64,000 bases of DNA, from the NCBI RefSeq assembly GCF_016405965.1, contig NZ_JAEFCD010000006.1:62001-126000 (forward strand), in the 5' to 3' direction. Of this stretch, positions 37,668 to 46,831 are shown piece by piece. A program made the position numbers and the translations under genes. Position 1 is the first letter of the stretch; each line of letters begins with the position of its first letter. The stretch is from Alteromonas sp. IB21. Its GTDB lineage: Bacteria; Pseudomonadota; Gammaproteobacteria; Enterobacterales; Alteromonadaceae. The notes beneath the pieces are model-generated. The model was not told where the DNA came from. It made no database searches and was given only the letters and a program-made list of their open reading frames with translations.

Positions 37668-38378
37668 TTAGTCGACCAAGTCTTTTGGCATTTCATCTCG
37701 AATGGCAGACCACACTTTTCCACTTTCAATTCCATAGTTTCTTACCACTACAGGTACTTTTTCGTACGAGCCATTCTCCGCAACATTTAGCAGATCCGCG
37801 TAGTACTTGTTGGCAACATCTCTCGCTTGCTGATGAGAGAAAAAGTAACCACCAATACGCGAGTATAAACCGCGGAAACCATTCATCATAAGCACGAACA
37901 CGTTGTTGTTCGACGCTAACGCCAAGTCGTGGGTCATTTGGTAATCAAATTGAGCAAATGCCAGCCCTTCTTGCTCAACGTCTTTATAGCGAGCAATGAT
38001 TGCGGCAGACTCTTGAGGGTTGTTTCGGATAGCGCCCCGAATAAATACCGCACTCAAGTTTGTTCGCGCTGCCAGCAAGTTGTCGACAAGTTCAGGGATA
38101 CCTTCTTGGTCTAAACGAGCAAGCGTTTCTAATATGTTTAATCCGCAAGTTTCCCAAAAGTTGTTCACTTTTGTGGGCTTACCATGCTGAATGGTTAACC
38201 ATCCATCTCGCGCCAAACGCTGAAGCACTTCGCGCAATGTGGTTCGCGTTACACCAATCAACTCAGAAAGCTCTCTTTCTGCAGGCAAAATGGTGCCAGG
38301 TGGAAATCTTCCACTCCATATAGATTCAACAATGTATTCTTCGGCGAATCCGGCTGGACTCTGTGCCTTATAAATCAT
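37668..38378 (-). CDS. fadR: Fatty-acid metabolism regulator FadR
   Basis: A 236-residue GntR-family regulator, similar in length to E. coli FadR (239 aa). The winged helix covers residues 1-75 with [39 protein letters not shown]; the acyl-CoA-binding FadR C-terminal domain follows ([32 protein letters not shown]). It represses fad genes and activates unsaturated fatty-acid synthesis genes; long-chain acyl-CoA releases it. It is divergent from nhaB, the usual order in this group. A FadR-like box 33 bases upstream suggests autoregulation. Confidence 0.95.
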   Translation of the reverse strand: MIYKAQSPAGFAEEYIVESIWSGRFPPGTILPAERELSELIGVTRTTLREVLQRLARDGWLTIQHGKPTKVNNFWETCGLNILETLARLDQEGIPELVDNLLAARTNLSAVFIRGAIRNNPQESAAIIARYKDVEQEGLAFAQFDYQMTHDLALASNNNVFVLMMNGFRGLYSRIGGYFFSHQQARDVANKYYADLLNVAENGSYEKVPVVVRNYGIESGKVWSAIRDEMPKDLVD

Positions 38379-38808
38379 AACTAATCGCCTGCACGTTCTT
38401 GTTATTTTGTAACTGATTGTACCAGATGCCCTTTTATTATCACAATGAATTATGCCTGGTCTACTAAAGCTTTTAACAACTCTTTAAAATTAAAGTGTTA
38501 TTTCAAAGGAACCAGCCATCCATTTGTACACAAATTGCTCGAAATACGAAAGGTTTTAAACTGCCACGGTGAAAATCATAAAAAATGTGATAAATATTCA
38601 GCAACTTTCACATGGTGGGGTCTGTGATTTGCTTTCTCAAGACGTTAATATCATGTACGCTTAATTTCCGACTATAATGACAGCAGCAAAACCATGGTTG
38701 AGCGAAATTCATCGCGCTACACCAGCAGTTTATGTATGCAATAACCGGAACTACACAGTGTAAAGATACGCAAAAATGCGTGCTTTGTTGTAAAAGGAAC
38801 AGGAACCC
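38379..38808. other. Divergent intergenic region, fadR / nhaB
   Basis: A 430-base AT-rich region with promoters for both genes. The candidate FadR box at 38411-38427 is the only site I can name. No gene is seen. Confidence 0.5.
38411..38427. promoter_or_regulatory. Candidate FadR box upstream of fadR
   Basis: AACTGATTGTACCAGAT matches 12 of 16 defined positions of AACTGGTCNGACCAGTT. It lies 33 bases before the fadR start, where FadR could repress its own gene. Confidence 0.45.
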
Positions 38809-40383
38809 ATGCAAACCTCAATGATCGCGGCGATCTATAAGAACTTCCTGGGACATGCGCCCGACTGGTATAAAAAAACCATCATTGCCTTTCTCATTGT
38901 TAATCCCTTCATCTTTATGGTGGACCCATATATTGCTGGCTGGACACTTGTTATTCAGTTTATTTTTACACTGGCAATGGCGCTTAAGTGTTATCCACTG
39001 CAGCCAGGCGGACTTCTTCTTATAGAAGCCATGTTTATTGGCATGACCTCACCTGGTCATATGATGCATGAAATAGAAGTTAACTTGGAAGTACTGCTAC
39101 TGCTTGTATTCATGGTGGCAGGTATTTACTTCATGAAAGATCTGTTGATGTTCCTTTTCACCAAGCTTGTCATTAAAGTGAAAAATAAACTTATTCTTTC
39201 ACTGGCATTTATCTTCGCTTCAGCGTTTCTGTCAGCCTTTTTGGATGCCTTAACGGTGGTCGCGGTGATCATTAGTGTTGGCTTAGGTTTTTATTCTATC
39301 TACCACAAGGTTGCCTCCGGCAAAGAGTTTCACTCTGAACATGATCACACCAGCGATGATGAATTAGGAAGCCATGACCTAGAGGATTTCAGAGCATTCT
39401 TGCGAAACCTTATGATGCACTCGGCGGTAGGTACTGCGCTAGGTGGCGTTATGACCATGGTTGGTGAACCTCAAAACTTAATCATCGCAGATAAAGCCGG
39501 CTGGGACTTCGTTGAATTCTTTATCAGAATGGCGCCCGTATCTTTACCTGTTTTTATCTTTGGTTTACTAACTACTGTAGTATTGGAAAAAACCGGCATG
39601 TTCTCCTACGGCGCAAAGTTACCCTCTGCCGTAAGACAAATCTTAGTCGACTACAACGACCATATGGACAAGGGTCGCAGCAAGCGTGAAACTGCAAAAC
39701 TAGTGGTTCAAGCGCTAATTGGTATTTGGTTAATAGTAGGTCTTGCTACGCACATGGCATCAGTAGGCCTAATTGGATTGTCGGTTATCGTTTTAGCGAC
39801 TTCAATGAGTGGTGTTATTGAAGAACACGCATTGGGTAAAGCCTTTGAAGAGGCACTGCCCTTTACCGCATTGCTTTGTGTTTTCTTTGGCGTGGTTGCG
39901 GTAATTATCGATCAGGGCCTATTCCAACCTGTTATCCACTGGGTATTATCATTCGAAGGCGAAACACAAATGGTGATGTTCTATCTTGCCAATGGTGTAC
40001 TTTCGATGGTGAGCGACAACGTGTTTGTAGGTTCAGTCTATATAACCGAAGTTACAGCTGCTCTAGAAGCAGGGCAAATCACGCGTGACCAGTACGACAT
40101 GCTTGCAGTAGCAATCAATACAGGAACAAACTTGCCCAGTGTTGCTACACCAAATGGTCAGGCTGCTTTCTTATTCTTGCTAACTTCAGCAATTGCCCCG
40201 CTACTTCGTTTATCATACGGTCGAATGGTAATGATGGCTTTGCCTTATACTATTGTACTTACGATAGTGGGCTTGTTGGCGACTTATTTGGGACTGGCTG
40301 ATGCTACACAGGTTTTATATGACATGCACCTGATTGAGCATCACTCGGCAACTGGAGCTGGCGCGCCAGCATCAGGTCACTAA
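38809..40383 (+). CDS. nhaB: Na+/H+ antiporter NhaB
   Basis: A 524-residue inner-membrane protein with about a dozen hydrophobic segments, close to E. coli NhaB (513 aa). Family segments include [56 protein letters not shown] and the late [22 protein letters not shown]. It expels sodium in exchange for protons, fitting a marine organism. AGGAAC lies just upstream of the ATG. dsbB follows after three bases, so the two are co-transcribed. Confidence 0.95.
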   Translation: MQTSMIAAIYKNFLGHAPDWYKKTIIAFLIVNPFIFMVDPYIAGWTLVIQFIFTLAMALKCYPLQPGGLLLIEAMFIGMTSPGHMMHEIEVNLEVLLLLVFMVAGIYFMKDLLMFLFTKLVIKVKNKLILSLAFIFASAFLSAFLDALTVVAVIISVGLGFYSIYHKVASGKEFHSEHDHTSDDELGSHDLEDFRAFLRNLMMHSAVGTALGGVMTMVGEPQNLIIADKAGWDFVEFFIRMAPVSLPVFIFGLLTTVVLEKTGMFSYGAKLPSAVRQILVDYNDHMDKGRSKRETAKLVVQALIGIWLIVGLATHMASVGLIGLSVIVLATSMSGVIEEHALGKAFEEALPFTALLCVFFGVVAVIIDQGLFQPVIHWVLSFEGETQMVMFYLANGVLSMVSDNVFVGSVYITEVTAALEAGQITRDQYDMLAVAINTGTNLPSVATPNGQAAFLFLLTSAIAPLLRLSYGRMVMMALPYTIVLTIVGLLATYLGLADATQVLYDMHLIEHHSATGAGAPASGH

Positions 40384-40386
40384 TGT

Positions 40387-40914
40387 ATGCGTAGTATGAT
40401 TCACGGCATAAGCCAGTGGGCAGAGCACAAGTCATCGTGGCTTGTGCTTTTCGCTACATCATTAGCTCTAGAAGTTGCAGCCTTGTATTTCCAGTATGGT
40501 ATGGGCTTAAAGCCCTGCATTATGTGTATTTACCAGCGAACGGCAATGTATGGCATAGTGCTTTCTGCATTAATCGTTCTTATAAAAAACAACGGCTTCA
40601 CTCGCATGTTAGGCTTTGCCGGTTGGGCAGTGTCGGCTGGGTGGGGCTTCTTGATTGCCAAAGAACACGTGGGCATTCTTAACGCGGCTAATCCTTTTTT
40701 TGCTAGCTGTGAAATAGTACCTAACTTTCCGTCTTGGCTGCAGTTGCATGAATGGCTACCAGCAGTATTTGCAGCAGAGGGGGATTGCTTAGAAGATTCA
40801 TGGCAGTTTTTGTCGATGGGTATGGCTGAATGGATGCAAATCATTTTTGCTGCCTATTTTGTTGTATTCGCACTCGTTTTCGCATGTCGGTTGTTGGATA
40901 AAAAACCCTTTTGA
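40387..40914 (+). CDS. dsbB: Disulfide bond formation protein DsbB
   Basis: A 175-residue inner-membrane quinone reductase with four membrane helices. The first periplasmic pair is Cys44-x-x-Cys47 in LKPCIMCIYQR, and the second is Cys108 and Cys134. It reoxidises DsbA and passes electrons to quinone. It follows nhaB by three bases, and its stop overlaps the start of the acetyltransferase gene, so all three form one operon. Confidence 0.95.
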   Translation: MRSMIHGISQWAEHKSSWLVLFATSLALEVAALYFQYGMGLKPCIMCIYQRTAMYGIVLSALIVLIKNNGFTRMLGFAGWAVSAGWGFLIAKEHVGILNAANPFFASCEIVPNFPSWLQLHEWLPAVFAAEGDCLEDSWQFLSMGMAEWMQIIFAAYFVVFALVFACRLLDKKPF

Positions 40915-41459
40915 TCGACTTATCCATTCTACCTTCTCGCCTGCCCTCTATTCACACAGAGCAAGGCCCAGTCTCAATTCAGCGCATAGCAGAAAAACAT
41001 TGCCATGCGCTTTGTGAGGCTGGCCAGCAATCCATTCATCATGTAAAGCCGTGGTTTGGTTCTGCGGTGTGCCCTGTCACCCCTGCGCTTGCTAAACATT
41101 GTATTGCTAATATGGAGAGTGCTCGGGAAGCTGGCTATGGACTTACCTATTTGCTTATTCACGAAGATAAATGCTTGGGTATGGGGATAATCAACCATAT
41201 CCACCACACTCACCTTACGGCAAACCTTGGATACTGGTTAAGACCTGACGCTTGCGGTAAAGGGTTAGCAACAGCAATCTGTGAAGCGTTAAAAAAGCTC
41301 GCTTTTTCGCAGATGAATTTACATCGTTTAGAATGCTTTGTAGAGCCAAACAACAAGGCAAGCATTCGTGTGGCTGAGCGTATCGGCGGCATTAAAGAAG
41401 GATTATGCCGCAAACGTGTATTCGGAAGAGACGCACTACTTTACGCGCTTACTTCATGA
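40911..41459 (+). CDS. RimJ/RimL-type GNAT N-acetyltransferase
   Basis: A 182-residue GNAT protein. The acetyl-CoA-binding loop is in GYWLRPDACGKGLATAICEAL (about 105-125), and NLHRLECFVEPNNKASIRVAERIG is the late motif typical of ribosomal-protein acetyltransferases such as RimJ/RimL. The substrate is uncertain: a ribosomal protein or another amine. The start TTG overlaps the dsbB stop (TTGA at 40911-40914), suggesting translational coupling. Confidence 0.82.
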   Translation: MIDLSILPSRLPSIHTEQGPVSIQRIAEKHCHALCEAGQQSIHHVKPWFGSAVCPVTPALAKHCIANMESAREAGYGLTYLLIHEDKCLGMGIINHIHHTHLTANLGYWLRPDACGKGLATAICEALKKLAFSQMNLHRLECFVEPNNKASIRVAERIGGIKEGLCRKRVFGRDALLYALTS

Positions 41460-41582
41460 TTCGCCTTCTATCGTAAGCTATTACTCACTACTCTCAACTC
41501 AAATCCCTTAAGACCCATGGAGCGCTAAAGATATACCGCTCAAGATAAGAGAGTAAATCCGTGCTCTGGCCTGGATGGGTAA

Positions 41583-42872
41583 TTAAAACGAATACATAAG
41601 CCCAGTGTAAGCATACAGAGAGTCATCGGGGTAAGCGCCAGCTTCTAACGCGCTGCCTTTCGCAAGATATGCGCCCCCTATTTCAACACGCAGCGGTTTA
41701 AGCGCTTGGTAGCGCCAACGAAATTCTACCTGATGGCCCAAGAAATCATCTTCTCCCTTGGCCACTTTATGAAGCCATAGTCCCTTATAGCCAATCATAA
41801 CCGAGTGCGCTCCGCTAAGTTTTGACACTCCTCTAAGCCCAGGCGCCAGAATATTGCTACGTGGGAATGTCTGATACACGTCTGTAGGGCCGAAATCAAA
41901 TCTTCGGAGACCGTAAAGCGAGTCGAACCCGCGTATTGTTGCATCGTCAGTATTGTTGTCGCCGCTTGCAGCATCGATCTCAGCTCTTAAAAACGTGCTT
42001 GCGCTTATCTGTTTGCCAATGTGACTGTGCACCATCCATGCTGTGACATCTTTATCTTCTAAATCAGATGCCGATGCAGACTGTCTCGCCTGACCTGTTT
42101 GACCTATCGCTTCGATATTGTATTTCCAGTCCTTGAAGAAGGTTTGCGAATAATCCACTGATAGAGTGAAAAGGTCGCGATTTTTCGTTGCAAGCGCTTC
42201 CGAGTCTGATTCTTTTAACCAGTAACTATGTATTTTCCAGGCATCATCTTGTGATTCAGCGTAAACCCCGAAAAATTTTCGATTGCTAAAGCTCTTATCA
42301 AAAGCGCGCTTATTATCGTCAAGTGACGGGGCATCTAATGGAAATCGAGAAACCGGAAATAGGTAAAAACCACGTACACGCCATCCTGACCAGCGCCCGT
42401 CGACTAGCGCACCTTCAAAGCTATTGGTAGCGTTCCTAAAACGGGTTCGCCCCATTAACCTGCGACTACCGTGATCGAGGGTTACACGTCCCACGGTAAC
42501 GCTATCTAGATACTCGTTAATACCTTTGTAAGTAATGTAGAATTGAACAGGTTCAAGGGTATTTACTTGAGCAGACTTGAGCGTAGGATCATTATCATCA
42601 AGAAAAGCTCTAGAATCTTCGATTTCAGCGACGGCGTGCCAGTTTTGATAAACGGCTTCGCCTTTTAGCCTGATACGGGTTGAGAGGCGCTCATTTGTTT
42701 TTTCACGCGCATCTTCATTAGTAGGAAAAATAGGATTGTTCAGGGTTTCGTAACGCATTCTCACTGAACCGCTGTAATTGAAGTCTAGACTTTCAGCTTT
42801 TAAAGGCATTACTAGACATGCAATAACGACCAACAATCCTAACGCGCTAGCGCTCGACTTCTCCATCTTCAA
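41583..42872 (-). CDS. Outer-membrane porin, alginate-export-like family
   Basis: A 429-residue beta-barrel protein. A signal peptide is cleaved near residue 27 (LKAES). Alternating strands end in the C-terminal YTGLMYSF, the aromatic end typical of outer-membrane barrels. The N-terminal SGSVRMRYETLNNPIF, then RLSTRIRLKGEA and the VTLDHGSRRLMGR motif resemble the alginate export (AlgE-like) family. The solute is unknown; no polysaccharide genes adjoin it. It is a single gene, convergent with the acetyltransferase. Confidence 0.8.
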   Translation of the reverse strand: MKMEKSSASALGLLVVIACLVMPLKAESLDFNYSGSVRMRYETLNNPIFPTNEDAREKTNERLSTRIRLKGEAVYQNWHAVAEIEDSRAFLDDNDPTLKSAQVNTLEPVQFYITYKGINEYLDSVTVGRVTLDHGSRRLMGRTRFRNATNSFEGALVDGRWSGWRVRGFYLFPVSRFPLDAPSLDDNKRAFDKSFSNRKFFGVYAESQDDAWKIHSYWLKESDSEALATKNRDLFTLSVDYSQTFFKDWKYNIEAIGQTGQARQSASASDLEDKDVTAWMVHSHIGKQISASTFLRAEIDAASGDNNTDDATIRGFDSLYGLRRFDFGPTDVYQTFPRSNILAPGLRGVSKLSGAHSVMIGYKGLWLHKVAKGEDDFLGHQVEFRWRYQALKPLRVEIGGAYLAKGSALEAGAYPDDSLYAYTGLMYSF

Positions 42873-43010
42873 GCCTTTTGTAAACTAGTTAAGAAAAACA
42901 ATTGGGAAGTATAAACTAAGCGCATAAGTATCACTTGTGCTCTTTAGTCTATGATTACATGTGGCGAGGTTGGTATATTAGATCATGCGTTACAATTCTG
43001 TCGCCTCAAC

Positions 43011-43505
43011 TCAATCTAAATCTTCGAGAGGCCAAATAGCGATGTAATCCTCAAAGTTGCTCAGATCGACGTCTGTTTCAAACACGGTTTTATTGCGTAC
43101 CGACATTCCTTTTGCGTGCATCACGTGCTTCTTACCTTTGTTAAGCAACGGGTGCCATGACGGTAAGCCCCTACCCTCATAAAGTCTTCGATAGGCGCAG
43201 CTGTTTGGCATGAAGAAAATGTCTTTAAGGTTTTCTTTAGTGAGTTTAACGCAATCGGGCACAAGTTCCGTTCGTCTCTCATATTGCGTACACTCACACT
43301 TTTTCGTATTTAAATATGAGCAAACTATGTTGGTGTAGTGTATTTTCTCATTATCTTTGATGTGATCGGTGACTTCGTATTCTTCAACAGCGTCATCATC
43401 GATAAACTTTTGGAGGCAGCATTTGCCACAACCATCACACAGCGATTCCCATTCCCTTTGAGACATTTCCTCTAAAGACTTAGTTTCCCAAAATGCAGCT
43501 GTCAT
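43011..43505 (-). CDS. ycgN: YcgN family cysteine cluster protein
   Basis: A 164-residue protein of the UPF0260/YcgN family. The cysteine cluster CDGCGKCCLQKF (about residues 24-35), a later CSYLNTKKCECTQYERR and a Cys in FMPNSCAYRRL suggest a bound metal or Fe-S centre. ENE-like acidic segments and LPSWHPLL are conserved. Function unknown. Its ATG overlaps the end of the FAH-family gene by four bases (43502-43505), so they are co-translated. Confidence 0.9.
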   Translation of the reverse strand: MTAAFWETKSLEEMSQREWESLCDGCGKCCLQKFIDDDAVEEYEVTDHIKDNEKIHYTNIVCSYLNTKKCECTQYERRTELVPDCVKLTKENLKDIFFMPNSCAYRRLYEGRGLPSWHPLLNKGKKHVMHAKGMSVRNKTVFETDVDLSNFEDYIAIWPLEDLD

Positions 43506-44170
43506 TCTGCGACTACCTCTGTGTGCACGGTTAGGTGATTTTCTAGCGATGCGATGACGGTATCAGAAGGCGTTAGCTTGCCGACACCTTTTGGCGTTCC
43601 GGTTAAAATCACATCGCCGCTATCTAGCGTAAATACAGAAGACATGTGCGCAATAAGCGGAACAATTTTGTAAAGCATCAATTCTGTATGACCGCTTTGT
43701 CTAATCTCATCATTGATCGTTAGACTAAAATGCAGGTCATCAAGATCCTCAACTACGTTCAACGGCACAAAACCAGATAGCGGCGCGCTGTTATCAAACG
43801 ATTTAGCTCTTTCCCAGGGTTGACCTTGCTTTTTCAAGTCAGCTTGGATTTCGCGAAGAGTAAGATCTAACCCTAAACCGACGCCCCAAATGGCGGCCTT
43901 TACTTCTTCTTCGCTGGCGTTTTTCAATGAAGACTTAAGCAAAACCGCCACTTCAAGTTCGTTATGACACTCACCTTTATCGGTAGGAACCGTAATTTTA
44001 TCGCGCATGTTACACATTGCGGCTTTAGGCTTCATGAAAAGCAACGGCATTTCAGACACTGAAGAATTCATTTCTTGAATATGATCAAGGTAATTGCGAC
44101 CAACGCAAACCACTTTATTTACCGGTAATAATATTTCATTACCGCGTACATCAATATGATGATAGGGCAT
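43502..44170 (-). CDS. ycgM: Fumarylacetoacetate hydrolase family protein (YcgM-like)
   Basis: A 222-residue single FAH domain. CVGRNYLDHIQEMNS begins the domain, and metal ligands are expected at NELEVAVLL (Glu-x-Glu) and LGLDLTLREIQ (Asp). DVILTGTPKGVG is the late family motif. Relatives cleave acylpyruvates or decarboxylate oxaloacetate. The ATG at 44170 has GAGGA five bases upstream and shares one base with the mltB stop (TAATG); the longer in-frame start at 44239 is rejected. It is third in the ycgL-mltB-ycgM-ycgN unit. Confidence 0.9.
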   Translation of the reverse strand: MPYHHIDVRGNEILLPVNKVVCVGRNYLDHIQEMNSSVSEMPLLFMKPKAAMCNMRDKITVPTDKGECHNELEVAVLLKSSLKNASEEEVKAAIWGVGLGLDLTLREIQADLKKQGQPWERAKSFDNSAPLSGFVPLNVVEDLDDLHFSLTINDEIRQSGHTELMLYKIVPLIAHMSSVFTLDSGDVILTGTPKGVGKLTPSDTVIASLENHLTVHTEVVAE

Positions 44171-45252
44171 TAATATCCTCGCTTTATTCGTTCTGAAAGA
44201 TAGCCTACTGAAATGCCAAAGTATGACGAGCGGTTCCATTTCATTAGCGTATGAAAATTGTCGTACACCAGATATATCCGCCCTTCTTCACCATCAGGCA
44301 TAATAAGCGACGCGTTAACATCAACATTGGGAAGCGTACTTCCATCAAACCGGGTTACTCCATTTGTTTTCCAGAATGACAACGGTTTCATGCTAGCTTT
44401 ATCTAAGCCCGAAACTGGCACAGTACCTGAAAGTTTGACTTGCCTTCCCCACGTGCCCTTACTGCTCCATCCTTCAGACGACAGATAGTTTGCAATAGAA
44501 GCAAAGACATCGGCTTCAGTGCCCCAGATATCTTTCTTGCCATCGCCGTTATAATCCACAGCGTAATTCAAGAAAGAAATAGGCATAAACTGTGTCTGTC
44601 CCATCGCGCCAGCCCAGGAACCTTTAAGGGCATCAACGCTGATATGCCCTTCACTTAATATTTGTAATGCAGCAAAAAAGTTGTCTTTAAATAGTTTTTC
44701 TCGGCGCCCTTCGTACGCTAAGGAAGCCAACGCAGAAAGCACACTGTAATTGCCTTGAATTTTTCCAAAGTTGGACTCGTTTCCCCACAGGGCAACAATG
44801 AATCTAGCTTGGACCCCGTATTCTTTGGCTATTTTCTCGAGTAACGTTCTATGTTCATCATACTTTGCCACCGCTTGCTTAACTTTCCAATCCGGCACCC
44901 GCGTGGCTAAGTAATCATCTAGCGTTATCTTTTTCTCTGGCTGGTTTTTATCAGATTTTACTACGGTAGGTCTAAACGTGATGGTGGCGAAGGCCTCATC
45001 CAGCTTATCAAGGTCCATTCCCTTATCTACCGCTTCTGTTTTTAAGGAGGCTACGTAATTAGCAAAACCCTCTTCGGTTAGCGAGTCGTTTGTGGCCGCT
45101 TGTGCGATATTGTGAAGCAAAAACGTCAAAGCAAATACGAAAACGGTTAAAAGCACTGAAACGTTACTCTGTCTAAAAGCCGCCTTTAGGGCTTCGCGGA
45201 TGTCTCTTATCGCCAGTCTGCCCAACCAAAAATTTACTGCATTGAATAACAT
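44170..45252 (-). CDS. mltB: Lytic murein transglycosylase B family protein
   Basis: A 360-residue transglycosylase of the MltB/Slt70-like type. An N-terminal membrane helix or signal (VSVLLTVFVFALTFLLHNIAQA, about residues 31-52) is preceded by an unusual 30-residue basic extension, so a later start is possible though none is obvious. The catalytic Glu159 is in ALWGNESNFGKIQG; GAMGQTQFMPISFLNYAVDYNGDGKKDIW follows. It cleaves peptidoglycan glycan strands to 1,6-anhydro ends. No lipobox is seen, unlike E. coli MltB. It lies 6 bases after ycgL. Confidence 0.88.
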   Translation of the reverse strand: MLFNAVNFWLGRLAIRDIREALKAAFRQSNVSVLLTVFVFALTFLLHNIAQAATNDSLTEEGFANYVASLKTEAVDKGMDLDKLDEAFATITFRPTVVKSDKNQPEKKITLDDYLATRVPDWKVKQAVAKYDEHRTLLEKIAKEYGVQARFIVALWGNESNFGKIQGNYSVLSALASLAYEGRREKLFKDNFFAALQILSEGHISVDALKGSWAGAMGQTQFMPISFLNYAVDYNGDGKKDIWGTEADVFASIANYLSSEGWSSKGTWGRQVKLSGTVPVSGLDKASMKPLSFWKTNGVTRFDGSTLPNVDVNASLIMPDGEEGRIYLVYDNFHTLMKWNRSSYFGISVGYLSERIKRGY

Positions 45253-45258
45253 GGTAAT

Positions 45259-45555
45259 TTAAAACTTTTTATCCGGTGTTTTTGAAAGGCCGAGAGACTC
45301 ACGATGTGTCTCTAGGAGGTTTTCTTCTTTTGGCGGCACCTGAAGGTAGAACCCTTTTTCGTTAAGCTCATCAATTAACTTTAGTTTGTCGACCATACCT
45401 AAACGTTCGTGCTTATCTAATGCAAGAATAGTCACTAGCTCTGGACGACCAAACATTTGCATCAATGGCTCAGGCACATCTTCAAAATTGTCTTTCTTCG
45501 GCACGTATAAATACATGCCTTCTTTTTTTCGTGTTTTATATACAGCGCATAACAT
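45259..45555 (-). CDS. ycgL: YcgL domain-containing protein
   Basis: A 98-residue protein with the YcgL fold signature: [21 protein letters not shown] at the start, then [15 protein letters not shown] and [14 protein letters not shown]. It is a conserved small cytoplasmic protein of unproven function that commonly sits between minCDE and rnd in gammaproteobacteria. Here rnd lies 56 bases upstream on the same strand, so transcription may run rnd-ycgL-mltB-ycgM-ycgN. Confidence 0.92.
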   Translation of the reverse strand: MLCAVYKTRKKEGMYLYVPKKDNFEDVPEPLMQMFGRPELVTILALDKHERLGMVDKLKLIDELNEKGFYLQVPPKEENLLETHRESLGLSKTPDKKF

Positions 45556-45611
45556 AAGTTTTTTTCTCTTCGTATCGGGCTAGTTGCTTTTACCCGTCTT
45601 AGGACTTGGCG

Positions 45612-46769
45612 CTACTGCGATGGAGCATCGCCTAGAAGACGTGTCACATGAGGACGAAACAGAGGCTCTCGCCACGTAGAAAGGACATCAGGCTTTAAGC
45701 CCTGAACCCGCGTTTCGTCGACCGAAAACCAGTACCACTTAAGTAGTTGATTCAACTGTTTTTTAGACGCGATTACGTCAGCATTAACCCCATTATCTTT
45801 GGCAATGTGCTCACTGATATCTTTCAATTCTGCAAGCGTCTTTTTATATTTCGCAACATCAATAAGTCGCAACACAATGGGCAGTCTCAGCTTTTCAGGC
45901 GTTTGTGCATACTTCGCCCTGGCCTCTTCAATTAACGTAATAATGATGTCACCATAGCGCCTCACCGACTGATGATTCACGCCGTTAATCCGTGACAGTG
46001 CAGATTTGTTGTCTATTAGACGCTGGGCTGCCTCAAATAAATGCCCTTCTTTAAAAACAAAATTGAGCGCCAAGTCTTTCTTTCTCGCCATATTCAATCG
46101 CCATGCAGCCAAAGCTTGAAGCACAGTGAGCTGTTCGCTGTTCAAACGCCAGTTATTTTTAATACTCAAATAGGCAAAGTCTTCTGGCATTTGTGCGCGC
46201 TTTTTCTCGACTAACAAATCTATCTCTTGATAAATCCAGTGCACTTTGCCTGCTTCCTGTATTTTGCTGGCTAGCTGTTGATAGCACGGCAGAAGATACA
46301 GAACATCATTGGCGGCATAGCTAAGCTGAGCCTCTCGAAGGGGTCTAGCTAACCAGTCAGTGCGTGATTCTCCCTTGTCTAAGCTAATATCGCAAAGCAG
46401 TTCCACTAACTTGGCATAGCCTAATGACGGCCCCATATCCAGCATACTTCCCGCTAACTGCGTGTCAAATACAGGCGTGGGGACAGTACCAAATGCGGTA
46501 AGAAAAGCTTCCATGTCTTCTGAACATGAGTGCAGCACCTTTACCACTGCTGTATTTTCCATAAGCGAAATAAAAGGCTGCATATTATCAATAGCAAGCG
46601 GATCGATGAGCACGAGCTGGTGCCCGTCATAAAGCTGAATTAGGCCTAAATGAGGGGTAAGTGTTCTTGTTCTTACAAACTCGGTATCCAAAGCTACAGC
46701 CTCTTGGCGCTGCGCAGCTATGCACACCTTGTCTAATTGTTCAAATGTCGTAATTAATTGATATTGCAT
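45612..46769 (-). CDS. rnd: Ribonuclease D
   Basis: A 385-residue DEDD exonuclease, close to E. coli RNase D (375 aa). VALDTEFVRTRT (about 26-37) holds the first Asp and Glu, VLHSCSEDMEAF the next Asp, and the Tyr/Asp of exo III are in LSYAANDVLYLL. An HRDC domain follows (about 210-290, TVLQALAAWRLNMARKKDLAL). It trims tRNA precursors from the 3' end. It lies downstream of the fadD terminator. Confidence 0.95.
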   Translation of the reverse strand: MQYQLITTFEQLDKVCIAAQRQEAVALDTEFVRTRTLTPHLGLIQLYDGHQLVLIDPLAIDNMQPFISLMENTAVVKVLHSCSEDMEAFLTAFGTVPTPVFDTQLAGSMLDMGPSLGYAKLVELLCDISLDKGESRTDWLARPLREAQLSYAANDVLYLLPCYQQLASKIQEAGKVHWIYQEIDLLVEKKRAQMPEDFAYLSIKNNWRLNSEQLTVLQALAAWRLNMARKKDLALNFVFKEGHLFEAAQRLIDNKSALSRINGVNHQSVRRYGDIIITLIEEARAKYAQTPEKLRLPIVLRLIDVAKYKKTLAELKDISEHIAKDNGVNADVIASKKQLNQLLKWYWFSVDETRVQGLKPDVLSTWREPLFRPHVTRLLGDAPSQ

Positions 46770-46782
46770 ATTTTTGCACAGT

Positions 46783-46810
46783 AATAAAAAAGCCGGCTAA
46801 CGCCGGCTTT
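46783..46810 (-). terminator. Rho-independent terminator of fadD
   Basis: GCCGGC (46792-46797) with loop TAAC pairs with GCCGGC (46802-46807), extended by A/T pairs on both sides. On the minus strand the stem is followed by TTTTTTATT. It lies about 22 bases beyond the fadD stop. Confidence 0.85.
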
Positions 46811-46831
46811 CACAAAACTATTTCAATAGAA

